Positions 35,014 through 44,300 of a stretch of 64,000 nt of DNA are shown piece after piece. The DNA is from CAYZXT01 sp964482515 (GTDB lineage: Bacteria; Elusimicrobiota; Elusimicrobia; FEN-1173). How positions within the stretch are numbered: position 1 is the stretch's first letter; the number at the start of each line of letters is the position of its first letter. Location of the stretch: contig CAYZXT010000010.1 of assembly GCA_964482515.1 (NCBI GenBank), positions 27,014-91,013 of the forward strand. The letters run 5' to 3'. Both the position numbers and the translations under genes were made by a program. The notes below the pieces were generated by a model. The model was not told where the DNA came from, did no database searches, and saw only the letters and a list, made by a program, of their open reading frames with translations.

Positions 35014-35427
35014 TTAAAATTCGGTTTGGGACAATTTGGAGAGTATGTTTCGTTCCGCTGGCGTTACAGGAGAAACCGAGAGGCGCGGCATGCGCAAAAA
35101 AGACATTCCGGCCAACCCGGGCTTCGCGCGCATTTCGGCCAAGGCGACGCGCCGCTTCACCCACGTCTTCGCCGCGACGTCAATCGCCAGCCATTCCTCA
35201 TCCTTCGGATCGGGGTAGGCTCGACCGGCGGCCTCGGCCAGGCAGACAAAAGCCTTTTCCGGGCTGGAATGGTAACCTAAAATCAAATCCCCCGGTTCAA
35301 TGCCGCGCATCCATTTGCGCGCGGCCGTGCCCCGTATCCCATCCCAACGCACCCGCCCCTTTTCAAAAACGATCGTCCAGGGGAATTCATCGGGTTCCGT
35401 TGAAAAAAACCAAATTCGGTCCGCCAT
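35014..35427 (-). CDS. EVE domain protein
   Basis: 137 residues starting at ATG 35427 (MADRIWFFSTEPDEFPW). The pattern W.F...P..F....., RGTAARKWMRGIEPGDLILGYHSSPEKAFVCLAEA and a closing LSVSPVTPAERNIL is that of the EVE (PUA-like) fold, which can read modified bases in DNA or RNA. The longer frame upstream overlaps moaE and is discarded; the chosen start lies five bases after the moaE stop. Confidence 0.85.
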   Translation of the reverse strand: MADRIWFFSTEPDEFPWTIVFEKGRVRWDGIRGTAARKWMRGIEPGDLILGYHSSPEKAFVCLAEAAGRAYPDPKDEEWLAIDVAAKTWVKRRVALAEMRAKPGLAGMSFLRMPRLSVSPVTPAERNILSKLSQTEF

Positions 35428-35432
35428 GGCCG

Positions 35433-35906
35433 TCAGGAATCCGGGATCGACACCGAAGGCTGGTCCGACACCAGCATCGTTTCGTGGGGCCGGATCGTCC
35501 AATCGGAGCGTCCATTCGTGTAGACGTTCTTCTTCCAAAGAGGCACGCGCGCCTTCACCTGGTCGATCGCGAAACGGCAGGCCTCGAAAGCGTCTTGGCG
35601 CTTCGGAGCGTTCACCGCGATGAAAACGCTGGTCTCACCCACGGGCACGCGGCCCAACCGGTGCTGTATCGCGGCTTCGGCCTCAGGCCAGCGCTTCCGC
35701 AACGCGTCCAGAACCCACTCCATTTGCTTCAAAGCCATGGTCTCATAGGCCTCATAAAAGAGATGGTCGATGTCGCCTTCTTTGGTGCGGTCGCCGCGGA
35801 CCACACCCTGAAAGGTCACGACGGCGCCCGTCGCCGACGAGCGGACGCGTTGTTCCAAATCGGGAGCGTTGATGGTTTCCGGCGACAAGAAAGGGATCTG
35901 AATCAT
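35433..35906 (-). CDS. moaE: Molybdopterin synthase catalytic subunit
   Basis: 157 residues from ATG 35906 (MIQIPFLSPETI). The MoaE fold shows GAVVTFQGVVRG, the acidic LFYEAYETMALKQM helix, IQHRLGRVPVGETSV and VPLWKKNVY with the conserved lysines of the active site. Together with MoaD it transfers sulfur to precursor Z (cPMP) to make molybdopterin. It starts two bases after the moaD stop. Confidence 0.95.
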   Translation of the reverse strand: MIQIPFLSPETINAPDLEQRVRSSATGAVVTFQGVVRGDRTKEGDIDHLFYEAYETMALKQMEWVLDALRKRWPEAEAAIQHRLGRVPVGETSVFIAVNAPKRQDAFEACRFAIDQVKARVPLWKKNVYTNGRSDWTIRPHETMLVSDQPSVSIPDS

Positions 35907-35908
35907 GG

Positions 35909-36139
35909 CTACCCCCCGCTCAAAGGCGGCAACAGGGCCACCTCGTCGCCGTCCTTCAAGGGAGATGTCCAATCCGCCCATTCGCCGTTCACCGCCACCC
36001 GAAGGTTGGTTTTGTCCGGATAACGCGAAATTTCCGGGACGAATTCCAGCATATGAAAGGGCGTCGGCCGGAAATCCGCGGCGCGGTCCCTTTCGCCGAC
36101 GGTTTCAGCGAAGGAAGCGAAAAATTTAAGATGAATCAT
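35909..36139 (-). CDS. moaD: Molybdopterin synthase sulfur carrier subunit
   Basis: 76 residues: MIHLKFFASFAETVG at the start and DGDEVALLPPLSGG at the end. The C-terminal Gly-Gly is the site of adenylation and thiocarboxylation, probably by the MoeZ-like protein (30865-32022). The much longer frame to 36625 is antisense noise over nadA. moaD and moaE form a tight pair. Confidence 0.95.
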   Translation of the reverse strand: MIHLKFFASFAETVGERDRAADFRPTPFHMLEFVPEISRYPDKTNLRVAVNGEWADWTSPLKDGDEVALLPPLSGG

Positions 36140-36154
36140 GGGCGAATGCAGGAA

Positions 36155-36201
36155 GGATACAAAAAATAAAACGGGGTGGGCAGTCTCAGTCCCCTCTATT
36201 G
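36155..36201 (-). terminator. Weak terminator candidate after nadA
   Basis: On the minus strand GGGG..CCCC can pair over a loose interior and is followed by GTTTTATTTTTT. The stem is short, so this is a tentative call. Confidence 0.3.
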
Positions 36202-37134
36202 CTAAACGCCGGGGACGGCCAGCATCCGGTCGATGGCCTGGCGTGCCCGCGCGGCCGTTTCCGGCGGGACGGAGATGCGGTACTGCATCTCTTCCAAAGA
36301 CCAAAGCAGATTTTCCAGGTTGATCTTCTTCATAAACTCGCAGACCGCGGTCCGGTTGATGGGTATGAAGATTTTGTCGGGGTTCTGCTTCTGCAACGTA
36401 TGGAGGATGCCGGTTTCCGTCACGACGATGAATTTCTGGGCCGGCGATTCCTTGGCGCGCTTGATCATCCCGCTGGTCGAAGTGATGGTGTCGGCGAACT
36501 TCAGGGAGGAGGAAAGGCATCCGCATTCCGGATGCACGAGGACCTCCGCGCCGGGATTCTCTTTTTTCAACCGGTCGATTTCCTCCGGCGGCATGCGGAA
36601 ATGCACATGGCAGGAACCGGGCCAAAGATGGATATTCCGCCCGGTCTTCTCCCGAACAAACTGGCCGAGGTACATGTCCGGCACGAACAGTATCTCTTTA
36701 TCGGACGGGATAGATTCGACGACCTTGACCGCGTTGGAGGAGGTACAGCAATAATCGGACTCCGCCTTTACGGCCGCCGCCGAGTTCACATAGGTGACGA
36801 TCACGGCGTCCGGATGGATTTTCTTCCAGGCGCGAAGCTGGGCGGCGTCTATGGTCGATGCGAGCGAGCAGCCGGCGCCGAGGTCCGGAAGCAGGACGGT
36901 TTTATCCGGCGCCAGGATGGCCGCGGTCTCGGCCATGAAGTGGACTCCACAGAACACGATGACTTTCGCCCGCGTTTTGGCCGCCTGCTGGGACAAGGCC
37001 AGGGAATCGCCCACAAAATCAGCGACATCCTGAATCTCGCCGACCTGATAGTTGTGCGCCAATATCACCGCGTCCCGTTCTTTGCGGAGCCGGTGGATTT
37101 CGTTGATTAAAGATGCGGGTGGAGCCGTCGACAT
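36202..37134 (-). CDS. nadA: Quinolinate synthase A
   Basis: About 310 residues from ATG 37134 (MSTAPPASLINEI), with AGAGG a few bases upstream; a TTG at 37158 is an alternative start. NadA condenses iminoaspartate with dihydroxyacetone phosphate on a [4Fe-4S] cluster in NAD synthesis. The three cluster cysteines fit VFCGVHFMAETA, DYCCTSSNAV and HPECGC; also AHNYQ and GDSLALSQ near the start. No nadB or nadC is seen in the window. It follows the DsrE-like gene closely. Confidence 0.96.
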   Translation of the reverse strand: MSTAPPASLINEIHRLRKERDAVILAHNYQVGEIQDVADFVGDSLALSQQAAKTRAKVIVFCGVHFMAETAAILAPDKTVLLPDLGAGCSLASTIDAAQLRAWKKIHPDAVIVTYVNSAAAVKAESDYCCTSSNAVKVVESIPSDKEILFVPDMYLGQFVREKTGRNIHLWPGSCHVHFRMPPEEIDRLKKENPGAEVLVHPECGCLSSSLKFADTITSTSGMIKRAKESPAQKFIVVTETGILHTLQKQNPDKIFIPINRTAVCEFMKKINLENLLWSLEEMQYRISVPPETAARARQAIDRMLAVPGV

Positions 37135-37158
37135 GGGAGCCTCTACTTGACTCAACAA

Positions 37159-37536
37159 TCAAACATATAAAATGGTTCCGCCATCGGCCTGGGAAAGAAA
37201 CCCGTTCAACCCGATCACAGCGTCAACCCGCTGCGTGACCAAGCCCGTGTTCAGTTTCAACATGCGGACCCAGGCGGAGCAGGCATAGACCCGAACCTTG
37301 CCCTTAGCCCGGATTTCGGACAACAGGATTTCGGGGTCTCCCCAGGAAGCCAGGCCCAGGCGAAGCAATTCCTCACCGGGTTCCTGCCATTGGTTTCCGA
37401 TGAAAGCTGCCAACGCAGGTCCGCGCAGGAAGATTAATACGGTTTTCCCTTGCGCGCCGGCCGCCGCCGCGAACACCACGGCTTCATGGAAACGATCGGC
37501 GCCGCCTGAATAGAGAACGAGGGAGAAAGGTGGCAT
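37159..37536 (-). CDS. DsrE-like family protein
   Basis: 125 residues of alpha/beta type. The start (FSLVLYSGGADRFHEAVVFAAAAGAQGK), an ALAAFIG helix and the segment VRVYACSAWVRML with one central cysteine followed by VDAVIGLNGFL fit the DsrE/DsrF-like fold, whose members carry or relay sulfur or peripheral persulfide. The conserved Cys in VYACSAW is the likely reactive residue. Its stop codon is beside an alternative nadA start, so the two genes are coupled; a role near nadA iron-sulfur chemistry is speculation. Confidence 0.75.
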   Translation of the reverse strand: MPPFSLVLYSGGADRFHEAVVFAAAAGAQGKTVLIFLRGPALAAFIGNQWQEPGEELLRLGLASWGDPEILLSEIRAKGKVRVYACSAWVRMLKLNTGLVTQRVDAVIGLNGFLSQADGGTILYV

Positions 37537-37628
37537 GAATTTAAGGTAATCGGGGAGGGACGCGAAGACGTATTCGAACTAGGGAGAGGGTTTCGAAGGA
37601 GACGATTTCGGCGTTTCTATTGAATATT

Positions 37629-37940
37629 CTATTTCTTGGCTGCGGGAGCGCCCGCTTTTTGCGGAGCCGAAGTTTGCGTCTGATTTTGACGGAGGCGGTC
37701 CTGAAAAGACTGAAAATTGACCCGCTGTTGTTCCTGGAGCTGCGCAATGCGGCGGTTCAAACGCCATTGACGAAGGCCGAGGCTGACATAATAGTATCCG
37801 CCGATGGAAACGATAGAAAGGGAGAGGACTAAGGAGATGAGGTATTTTTTTCGGTCCTGAAGCATGAAACCGATGATGATCCCCAGAACTCCGACGCTCA
37901 TGATGACCAACCCTATCAAGTTGTTCGATGAAATGGGCAT
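37629..37940 (-). CDS. Small membrane protein with coiled coil, unknown function
   Basis: 103 residues. Two hydrophobic helices (about residues 8-25 and 33-53) separated by a short charged turn, then a glutamine- and arginine-rich coiled-coil tail (WRLNRRIAQLQEQQRVNFQ) and an Ala/Pro/Lys-rich end. A strong AGGAGGAG lies seven bases before ATG 37940. It is divergent from the histidine kinase gene. I recognise no family. Confidence 0.75.
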   Translation of the reverse strand: MPISSNNLIGLVIMSVGVLGIIIGFMLQDRKKYLISLVLSLSIVSIGGYYYVSLGLRQWRLNRRIAQLQEQQRVNFQSFQDRLRQNQTQTSAPQKAGAPAAKK

Positions 37941-37993
37941 CGCTACGCTCCTCCTTCAAGTCAATGATTGGACGGTCACTATCTTAACAGAAA

Positions 37994-38022
37994 CATCTAT
38001 TTTCAACAAGGTTTTTTGTCAA
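37994..38022 (-). promoter_or_regulatory. Promoter candidate for the small membrane protein
   Basis: On the minus strand TTGACA (38022-38017), 17 bases, TAGATG (37999-37994). A second set, TTGTTG-17-TAAGAT (38009-37981), overlaps it. Confidence 0.5.
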
Positions 38023-38045
38023 ATTGATTACCGTCACAATCATTT

Positions 38046-38086
38046 GTTTACAATCCCTTGACGCGTTTACAACCGCCTGTTACACT
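38046..38086 (+). promoter_or_regulatory. Promoter of the histidine kinase gene with GTTTACAA repeats
   Basis: TTGACG (38058-38063), 17 bases, TACACT (38081-38086), flanked by two copies of GTTTACAA (38046-38053 and 38065-38072). The expected start of transcription is at about 38093, the same position as the GTG start codon. Confidence 0.5.
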
Positions 38087-38092
38087 TCCTTT

Positions 38093-39577
38093 GTGCCCGT
38101 GAAACGAATATCCCTGCAGACAAAATTAAGCGTTTTCGCCAGCCTTTTGGTGCTGATCGTCGTCTTGGGAGCCGGCGTCGGCCTCTATCTGGCGGAGCGG
38201 CAGTATCTGGAACAGCGCATTCAAGAGAGCCAGGTCGAAATGGTTGAGGTTCTTACCCAGGTGGCCAAAGAAGCCCTGGCGCAAAAAAGCGACCTCCTCT
38301 TATCCAGTTACCTTTCCCTCATCCGGCGATCGAGATCCCTCTCCTATGCCATGGTGGTCGATCCCCAAGGCCGAATCCTCGCCCACAGCAATGTGGTTTT
38401 GGTGGGGCAAAAAGCCGACGATGAGCTGACTATGAACGCACAGAAATCCACTTCTCTTTTACGTCAAACCGCCCCAGCCGCGAACGATTCCCTGATTGAT
38501 CTTTCCCTACCTATCTACTTTGAGGGCCAGCGCATCGGCACAACCCGCGTGGGATATTCCCAAACGCTGACGGACGAGTTGGTCGACCAGGCGCTGGCCG
38601 CCGCTCGAGGGCGCATACTGCTTTCGGCCGTGGCGTCCCTGATCTTGGGAATTCTGGGAGCGTATTTGCTGGCGCATTTCATCACCCGTCCAATCCAGCA
38701 CCTGCGGGACGGCGCCAAGGAAATCGGCGATGGGGCCCTGGACCACCGACTCCCGATCACTTCCACGGATGAACTCGGCGACCTGGCCCTTGAGTTCAAC
38801 ATTATGGCGGAAAAACTGCAGGAACTGGACCGGCTGAAACAGGATTTCGTCTCCAACGTCACGCACGAACTGCGCTCCCCCCTCACCTCCCTCCGCGGGT
38901 ATGTGGAGTTTCTGCTGCGCGGCGACGCCGGGAACCTGACGGACGAACAGTCGGAGAATCTTATCGTGGTGAAAAACAACGCCGCGCGCCTGGCAAAATT
39001 CATCGACACCCTTTTGGATGTCGCCAAGATCGAAGCCCGCAAGGTGGAAATCCATCCGGAAGCCGTCTCATTGCAGCAAATGGGCAAGGAAATGAGTGTC
39101 CTCTTCCGTCCGCAGGCCCAGGAAAAAAATATATCCTTCCGCCTGGAAATCCCCCCCAACACACCCCCGGTGTGGGCAGACGCCGACAAACTGTCCGAAA
39201 TACTGACCAACCTTCTCAGCAACGCCTTTAAGTTCACGCCCAACGATGGGACGGTCACCTTGAAGGCCGTCCATGAATTTGAAAATATCCACCTCTCGGT
39301 CCAGGACTCGGGCGTGGGAATCCCAACGGATTCCTTGGAAAAGGTATTCAACAAATTCGAGCAGGTCAAACCGACGGACGGCCTGGTCCGCAAGACCAAG
39401 GGCACTGGGCTCGGTTTGACCATCGTGAAAGGGTATGTGGACGCCCACGACGGAAAGGTCTGGATCCAAAGCAAAGCCGACGCGGGGACCGCGGTCCATG
39501 TCGTTCTGCCGGCGGCCAAGAACTCCGAGGAGGACCATTTCGTCGATCAGGCGGATGAAAACGCTTCAAGCGCATAG
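38093..39577 (+). CDS. Membrane sensor histidine kinase (HAMP-HisKA-HATPase)
   Basis: About 494 residues from GTG 38093; the GTG at 38099 is also possible, and the ATG at 38024 lies upstream of the promoter. A transmembrane helix (VFASLLVLIVVLGAGVGLYL), an extracytoplasmic sensor of about 140 residues with a PDC/CACHE-like pattern (YAMVVDPQGRILAHSN), a second helix (VASLILGILGAYLLAHF), HAMP, then HisKA with phosphoacceptor His258 in VTHELRSPLTSL, and the ATPase boxes NLLSNAFKF, DSGVGIP and GTGLGLTIVKGY. It is followed by an OmpR-family regulator 80 bases downstream, the obvious partner. Confidence 0.93.
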   Translation: MPVKRISLQTKLSVFASLLVLIVVLGAGVGLYLAERQYLEQRIQESQVEMVEVLTQVAKEALAQKSDLLLSSYLSLIRRSRSLSYAMVVDPQGRILAHSNVVLVGQKADDELTMNAQKSTSLLRQTAPAANDSLIDLSLPIYFEGQRIGTTRVGYSQTLTDELVDQALAAARGRILLSAVASLILGILGAYLLAHFITRPIQHLRDGAKEIGDGALDHRLPITSTDELGDLALEFNIMAEKLQELDRLKQDFVSNVTHELRSPLTSLRGYVEFLLRGDAGNLTDEQSENLIVVKNNAARLAKFIDTLLDVAKIEARKVEIHPEAVSLQQMGKEMSVLFRPQAQEKNISFRLEIPPNTPPVWADADKLSEILTNLLSNAFKFTPNDGTVTLKAVHEFENIHLSVQDSGVGIPTDSLEKVFNKFEQVKPTDGLVRKTKGTGLGLTIVKGYVDAHDGKVWIQSKADAGTAVHVVLPAAKNSEEDHFVDQADENASSA

Positions 39578-39598
39578 ATTTCTTTACAAGAGTTTTTG

Positions 39599-39627
39599 TT
39601 TACAACAGCCGGCGGAATTTCTAAAGT
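39599..39627 (+). promoter_or_regulatory. Promoter candidate of the response regulator gene
   Basis: TTTACA (39599-39604), 17 bases, TAAAGT (39622-39627), followed by AAAGGAGA before ATG 39658. A second TTTACAA lies at 39583-39589. Confidence 0.4.
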
Positions 39628-39657
39628 TTGCATGATGATGGGACAAAGGAGATCTCT

Positions 39658-40338
39658 ATGTTGAAAAAACGCATCCTGGTGGTAGATGATGACAAGGACA
39701 TCCGGAAACTGGTCGAGAACATCCTCACGAAGGAAGGGTTCGCCACCATCGGCGCCGAAAGCGCGACCGACGCCTTAAAGAAAATCCAATCCGCCAAGCC
39801 GAACCTGATCATCCTGGACCTTCAACTGCCGGACAAGGACGGTTTCGAGGTCTGCCGCGCCCTGCGCTCGGACCCGGCCACCAAGTTTATCCCCGTGATA
39901 ATCCTCACGGTCCAAACCCTGGACTCCTACAAAATCGCGGGCCTAGAGATCGGCGCGGACGATTACATCACCAAGCCCTTCAACCAAACCGAGCTTGTCG
40001 CCCGCGTGAAAGCGATCCTCCGTCGAGTCGATTGGCGGGACAAGAGCGAAACCATACTGAAAGACGGGAACCTGAGCATCAACCTGGACAAACACGCGGT
40101 CCATATGGAAGAAAAACCGCTCGAGCTTTCCCCCAAGGAGTTCGACCTGCTCTTTTCCCTCCTGAAGAACCGGGGCAAGGTGCTGACCCGCTCCGAGCTC
40201 TCCGAAACGGTCTGGGGCCATGAATATTTCGGCAACACCCGCACCGTGGACGTCCACGTGGGCCGCCTGCGGAAAAAGCTCGGCAAGCTGGGCGATAAAA
40301 TCAAGACCGTGGAGCGCATCGGCTACCGCTACGAGTAA
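39658..40338 (+). CDS. OmpR/PhoB-family response regulator
   Basis: 226 residues from ATG 39658 with AGGAG upstream. Receiver domain with acidic cluster VVDDDKD, phosphoacceptor Asp54 (ILDLQLPDKDG), a threonine at ILTVQ and lysine in YITKPF. The C-terminal winged helix (ELSPKEFDLLFSLLKNRGKVLTR, NTRTVDVHVGRLRKKL, IGYRYE) is typical of the OmpR/PhoB type, which bind direct repeats with 11-bp spacing. It probably takes phosphate from the upstream kinase. A strong terminator follows. Confidence 0.95.
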   Translation: MLKKRILVVDDDKDIRKLVENILTKEGFATIGAESATDALKKIQSAKPNLIILDLQLPDKDGFEVCRALRSDPATKFIPVIILTVQTLDSYKIAGLEIGADDYITKPFNQTELVARVKAILRRVDWRDKSETILKDGNLSINLDKHAVHMEEKPLELSPKEFDLLFSLLKNRGKVLTRSELSETVWGHEYFGNTRTVDVHVGRLRKKLGKLGDKIKTVERIGYRYE

Positions 40339-40360
40339 TTTCCATCCCGATATAAAAACA

Positions 40361-40393
40361 AAACCCTCTTTCGTTTTGAAAGAGGGTTTTTTA
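40361..40393 (+). terminator. Intrinsic terminator, probably bidirectional
   Basis: Perfect 12-bp stem AAACCCTCTTTC / GAAAGAGGGTTT with loop GTTTT, followed by TTTATT on the plus strand and by T-rich sequence on the minus strand. It separates the regulator gene from the convergent receiver gene. Confidence 0.92.
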
Positions 40394-40414
40394 TTGGGGG
40401 ACGCGTTATAAAAC

Positions 40415-40777
40415 TTAGGCGGGAATCGGCAATTGGGCGATCTGTTTTAGGAACGCCGAGAAATTGATCGGTTTTGAAAACATCCCCTGTACCTCTTCCT
40501 GGGGAATGGCCGCGTGGGGTATGAGGCAGGAAATGATCATCACTGGAATACCCCGCGCCATGGGGTGGCCGCGTAGTTCCTTCAAGACATCCAGGCCGTC
40601 TTTATGGGGCATTTCCAAATCCAACGTGATCAAATCGGGCTTCCAGGAAAGGACCGTCTCCATGACCTGCCGGCTGTCGTTCAATGATTTGACGTGATGG
40701 CCGGAATCCGCGCAGAACTCGGCGATCAGGTCGCTCATTCTGGCATCATCGTCGACGATCAGTATTTTCTTTGCCAT
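40415..40777 (-). CDS. Single-domain response regulator (CheY-like receiver)
   Basis: 120 residues, receiver only: VDDDARM, phosphoacceptor Asp53 (TLDLEMPHKDG), serine in place of threonine (IISCLI) and lysine in FSKPINF. There is no output domain. AAGGAAGG precedes ATG 40777. The protein at 40886-41266 is a close paralogue sharing ITLDLEMP and FSKPI. Partner kinase and target unknown. Confidence 0.92.
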   Translation of the reverse strand: MAKKILIVDDDARMSDLIAEFCADSGHHVKSLNDSRQVMETVLSWKPDLITLDLEMPHKDGLDVLKELRGHPMARGIPVMIISCLIPHAAIPQEEVQGMFSKPINFSAFLKQIAQLPIPA

Positions 40778-40818
40778 GGCCTTCCTTTCTTAGTGTCAGT
40801 CTTAATTCCGATACACCC

Positions 40819-40873
40819 ATTATAGCTCGCTTGTTGTGAAGACGACCTTAAGGAACTGTAAATTTAGGGTAAC
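40819..40873 (-). promoter_or_regulatory. -10 box and 11-bp-phased half-sites upstream of receiver gene
   Basis: On the minus strand TATAAT (40824-40819) with a poor -35. Upstream are GTTACC (40873-40868), TTTACA (40862-40857) and TTAAGG (40851-40846), all 11 bases apart, which could be degenerate half-sites of the box seen before giants 1 and 2. Confidence 0.35.
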
Positions 40874-40885
40874 GTTTGGAGGGGG

Positions 40886-41266
40886 TTAAGCGGCGCTGCG
40901 GAGTTCGAGGATCGTTTGGAGTTTAACTAAAAGAGAATGAAAATCAATCGGTTTCGAGAACACGCCCTGAATCTCCCCCTCCGGAAACTCCACTTCACGG
41001 GCAAGGACGGAAATCACAACGACGGGGATCTGGCGGGTCAAAGGGTCGGCGTGCAGGAGTTGGAGCAACAAAGCGCCGTCCGGGGCGGGCATTTCCAAAT
41101 CCAAGGTGATGATGTCCGGTTTCCAGGCGCGGGCTACATCCAGCGCCTCGCGGCTGTCGTTGAGCATGCGGACTTCGCAGCCGATGTCCGAACAGAAATC
41201 CGCCAAAAGCTCGGTCACCTGGGCCTCATCGTCAACGATCAGTATGCGCTTCGTTTTCTGCTTCAC
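40886..41266 (-). CDS. Single-domain response regulator (CheY-like receiver)
   Basis: 126 residues from a GTG at 41266, with AGGAGG just upstream. Receiver only: VDDEAQV, phosphoacceptor Asp56 (TLDLEMPAPDG), serine at VISVLA, lysine in FSKPIDF. It is a paralogue of the neighbouring receiver (40415-40777). It lies 62 bases after the stop of giant 3 on the same strand and may share its transcript. Its ribosome site can be hidden in a hairpin (41272-41291). Confidence 0.92.
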   Translation of the reverse strand: MKQKTKRILIVDDEAQVTELLADFCSDIGCEVRMLNDSREALDVARAWKPDIITLDLEMPAPDGALLLQLLHADPLTRQIPVVVISVLAREVEFPEGEIQGVFSKPIDFHSLLVKLQTILELRSAA

Positions 41267-41271
41267 TTTAA

Positions 41272-41291
41272 CCTCCTACCGCGTCAGGAGG
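41272..41291 (-). promoter_or_regulatory. Hairpin covering the ribosome binding site of the receiver gene
   Basis: On the minus strand CCTCCT (41291-41286), an eight-base loop and AGGAGG (41277-41272). The second arm is the ribosome binding site of the GTG start at 41266, so a folded leader would block translation. Confidence 0.5.
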
Positions 41292-41328
41292 AAGCATCGT
41301 GTTGCCGTTCTTGCTTCTTGATCGAGTT

Positions 41329-44300
41329 TTACGCGCTCTGGGAGGCAACGACCACGGCCCGGAACATATTCTCGATGGTCTTGCCGATGTCCTTCAAGAG
41401 ATCCATGCCACGGATAACGATTCCCAGGTTCTTGTAATTGGTAAACCGCAGGTCCGGATTGCCCGCCGCGCTCGTAGCGACTTCAGCGCCGAAGGTCAGC
41501 TTCGGATCCATTCTGAACAATTGCGGCAGCGCGGCAATCAATTTACCGAGGTTGACCAAAACATCATCGGGATTAACCGGATTACGATCAAATAGATTGG
41601 CTTGCCGTGTATCGACTACGACGATCCTGTCCCGATTGCTGCGCAAGGAGCCAAGCAATTCGACCTGTTGTTTGATCGAAAGCCTGTCGCCCAGGATGAC
41701 GACGCGGACTTTGTCTCCTTTATCTGTATTGCCGACCGCCCGGAAGAATGAATTGATGGATTGAGCCACGGTCTTCAGGTCAGCCCCCTTGTCGACATCC
41801 ACGATAAGGGCGCCCATGTCAGCGTTCTGAACCTTATTTTGATCCAAGTTATCCGTCGAGGCGGCGTTCTCCTGGGGCATGCCCAGGCCGGACAGGGCGT
41901 TGTCCACCAGTTGCTGCAAGCTCTCCGGCGTATACGAGGAGACCCCCGCGCTGCTTATCGAAGGATTGACACCGGTCATCTGGCTCACGACGGCGGCGTT
42001 TATTCCACCGTAAACGGCGCTCAAGTATGTGCTCGTAAATTGTCGCAAGCCCTGGGCTGTAAGCAAACCGGTCCTGGATTGCCCCAGGACGCGCGGATCT
42101 TTATAGGCCGCTTCGCAGGCGTCGGCGAAGGACCGGGCGTCCTTACCGATCCGGCGCAGGAACTGGCTTATGGAACCGACGTTCAGGCTCGACAGGACCA
42201 ACAGGGCGCCGGCGGGCATCGTGACGCCCGCAATCTCGACTTTCCTGTCCGCGTAAGGTATCGCCTCAAGAATCATCGTCGACAATTTCGGGCTGGCTTG
42301 GGGCGTGACGGGGTGCTGCTCGCCCTGAGCCCAGGTATACATCTCCACCGTCGCGTCATTGCCTTTGTCCACGACGCGGTAATAGGTGAAGTGCCGTTTA
42401 CCGCCCACCACGGCGGTCGTGAGTCCGCTCATGTGCGGCGTCGTGTAGATGGCGGTCATCACGTCCTGGAGGCTGGGCTTCAGGTCCTCGGCAGATTCGC
42501 CGGGTTCCAAAATATGAGTGTGCAGCGGCAACGCGCCGTCCTTAAAGAGCGACGCCTTCACGCGGACCGTCTTTGGCGTGGCGGCCGCGTCGATGCCGTG
42601 TTTGGCGACCAAGTCGTTGGTTACCTGTGCGGGGACTTCATGCTCAGATTCGATGACTTGGCCCTTGGGCGAGGAAATATTGGCTTTCAGAATAGTCGAG
42701 TGCGGGTCCGCATAACCCAGATTCAGAATACGAATGGATTCGGGCCGGCCAACCTGTTCGGCGGAGAAGGACTCCGGCCCCAGTTCGTCCACGCTGGCCA
42801 TGAGAGCGCTGGGCGAATAGTTCCGGTTCCGTAGGTTTTGTTGTCGATAGAGGTCCGTGCCGGCCGTCATGAACATGAACGGCACCATTAAAGAAACCGC
42901 CAAGGTATGCGCCAAGGCCTCGTCAAAGAAGCCGACCACTTTCCAATTCCGCATGAATTTCGGTAGAACGCTGTTTCTCGCCATACCCGTAACGATATGG
43001 ACATATTCCTGGGCCGCCAACATGGCCTTGGAGGGACGGCTTAGTTGATCGTATTGTTCCTTGGTCATATCTTCTCTAAAGGAAATTCTATAGCGCAGGT
43101 CACCCTTCGGGATACCACGCATGCCAGAGAGACCAAACCGATCAACGGTGGTGGTGGCCGCCGTGTCCACGCCGGCCCTGGCCAGGTCCGCGGAAAAGAT
43201 CGTATAGAGGCCGGCCGCGATCAACGAGAAGGCCGCGCCTATGGCCGTCCCCGCCACGCTGATGACTGCCGCTTGGCTGACGACAAGCGCCGCCACGCCG
43301 AACACGCCAACCACGCCAAAGAAACCGAAGACCCCGGCCGCCGCGACAGACTCTTTGCGGGAGGCCGCCTGCGTTGTGGAATCGCCAGGGGCGACGATCC
43401 ACTCCATATGCCAGATCGCCGCTTGCCTACGATATTCTCCCAGCTCCGGTACCATGTTGGAGAGCGTTTTAAACGCCTTACCTTTGAATTCATGGAGAGC
43501 GTGTCCTTCCGTGCTGGTCAACTGGTCAAAACGCGTTTTGACTTCCTGTTCCGCCTCCCGGGCCAGTGACTCCTGCCTGTTCGGATCCTGATCCCTGTTG
43601 AGGAAATGACCCTTCACTTCGTGGGCGATCAACTGGGCCAGGGCGAGGAAATTTCCGGTATTGATCATTTCACGGACGAGTCCCTGCGGGGCGAAAAGAC
43701 GTCGAGCCGCAATGCCCGGCTCCACCACCTGGATCCCGCCTTCCTGTTCGTGCAGGTAAAGGTACATCGTTTCGCCGGTCCCGGAGATTTTCGGCGTGGA
43801 AAGCCTTTCCCCGCGGTCCATCCGGGCCTTCCTGGCCCGCGCGCGCTCCAACAACCGCTCAAAGACTTGGTTATATATTCCGTTCACTTTGCCTTCATCC
43901 ATGTCCGCCGAGAAACTGAACTGGGAATGCCGGAAGACCAGGGGGTTGCCGGATTGCGCCGCGGCGAACAATCGGACGGCGAAGGATGCGGCCTCGGCTG
44001 GCGTCATCAAGGCGTGGAACAAATGCTCAAAAACCTGCATCTGCCGGTCCGAGAGAACGACGCCCTCCGCGTATTGGTCCACCAGGAACTGAAGGATTCC
44101 CTGCAATTGCTCACGCGCGCCGTTCCCCGTTGGAGCGGGGTCGAACAATCGATAATTGGAAGGGTTGCTCTGGCCGGCCAGGGTCATCACCAGCATTTCC
44201 AAGGCCGCCCAAGACTCCGGGGCGATCATGACGCTTTCCAGCGCGACCCAATCTCCCTTTTCAACCAATTGCATTATTTCAAAAGCCCTGACCGCCGTGG

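Noticed and set aside
36140..36625. N-terminal extension of moaD to 36625
   Set aside because: It lies antisense-like in another frame over nadA, and MoaD proteins begin at MIHLKFF; the extension is low-complexity.
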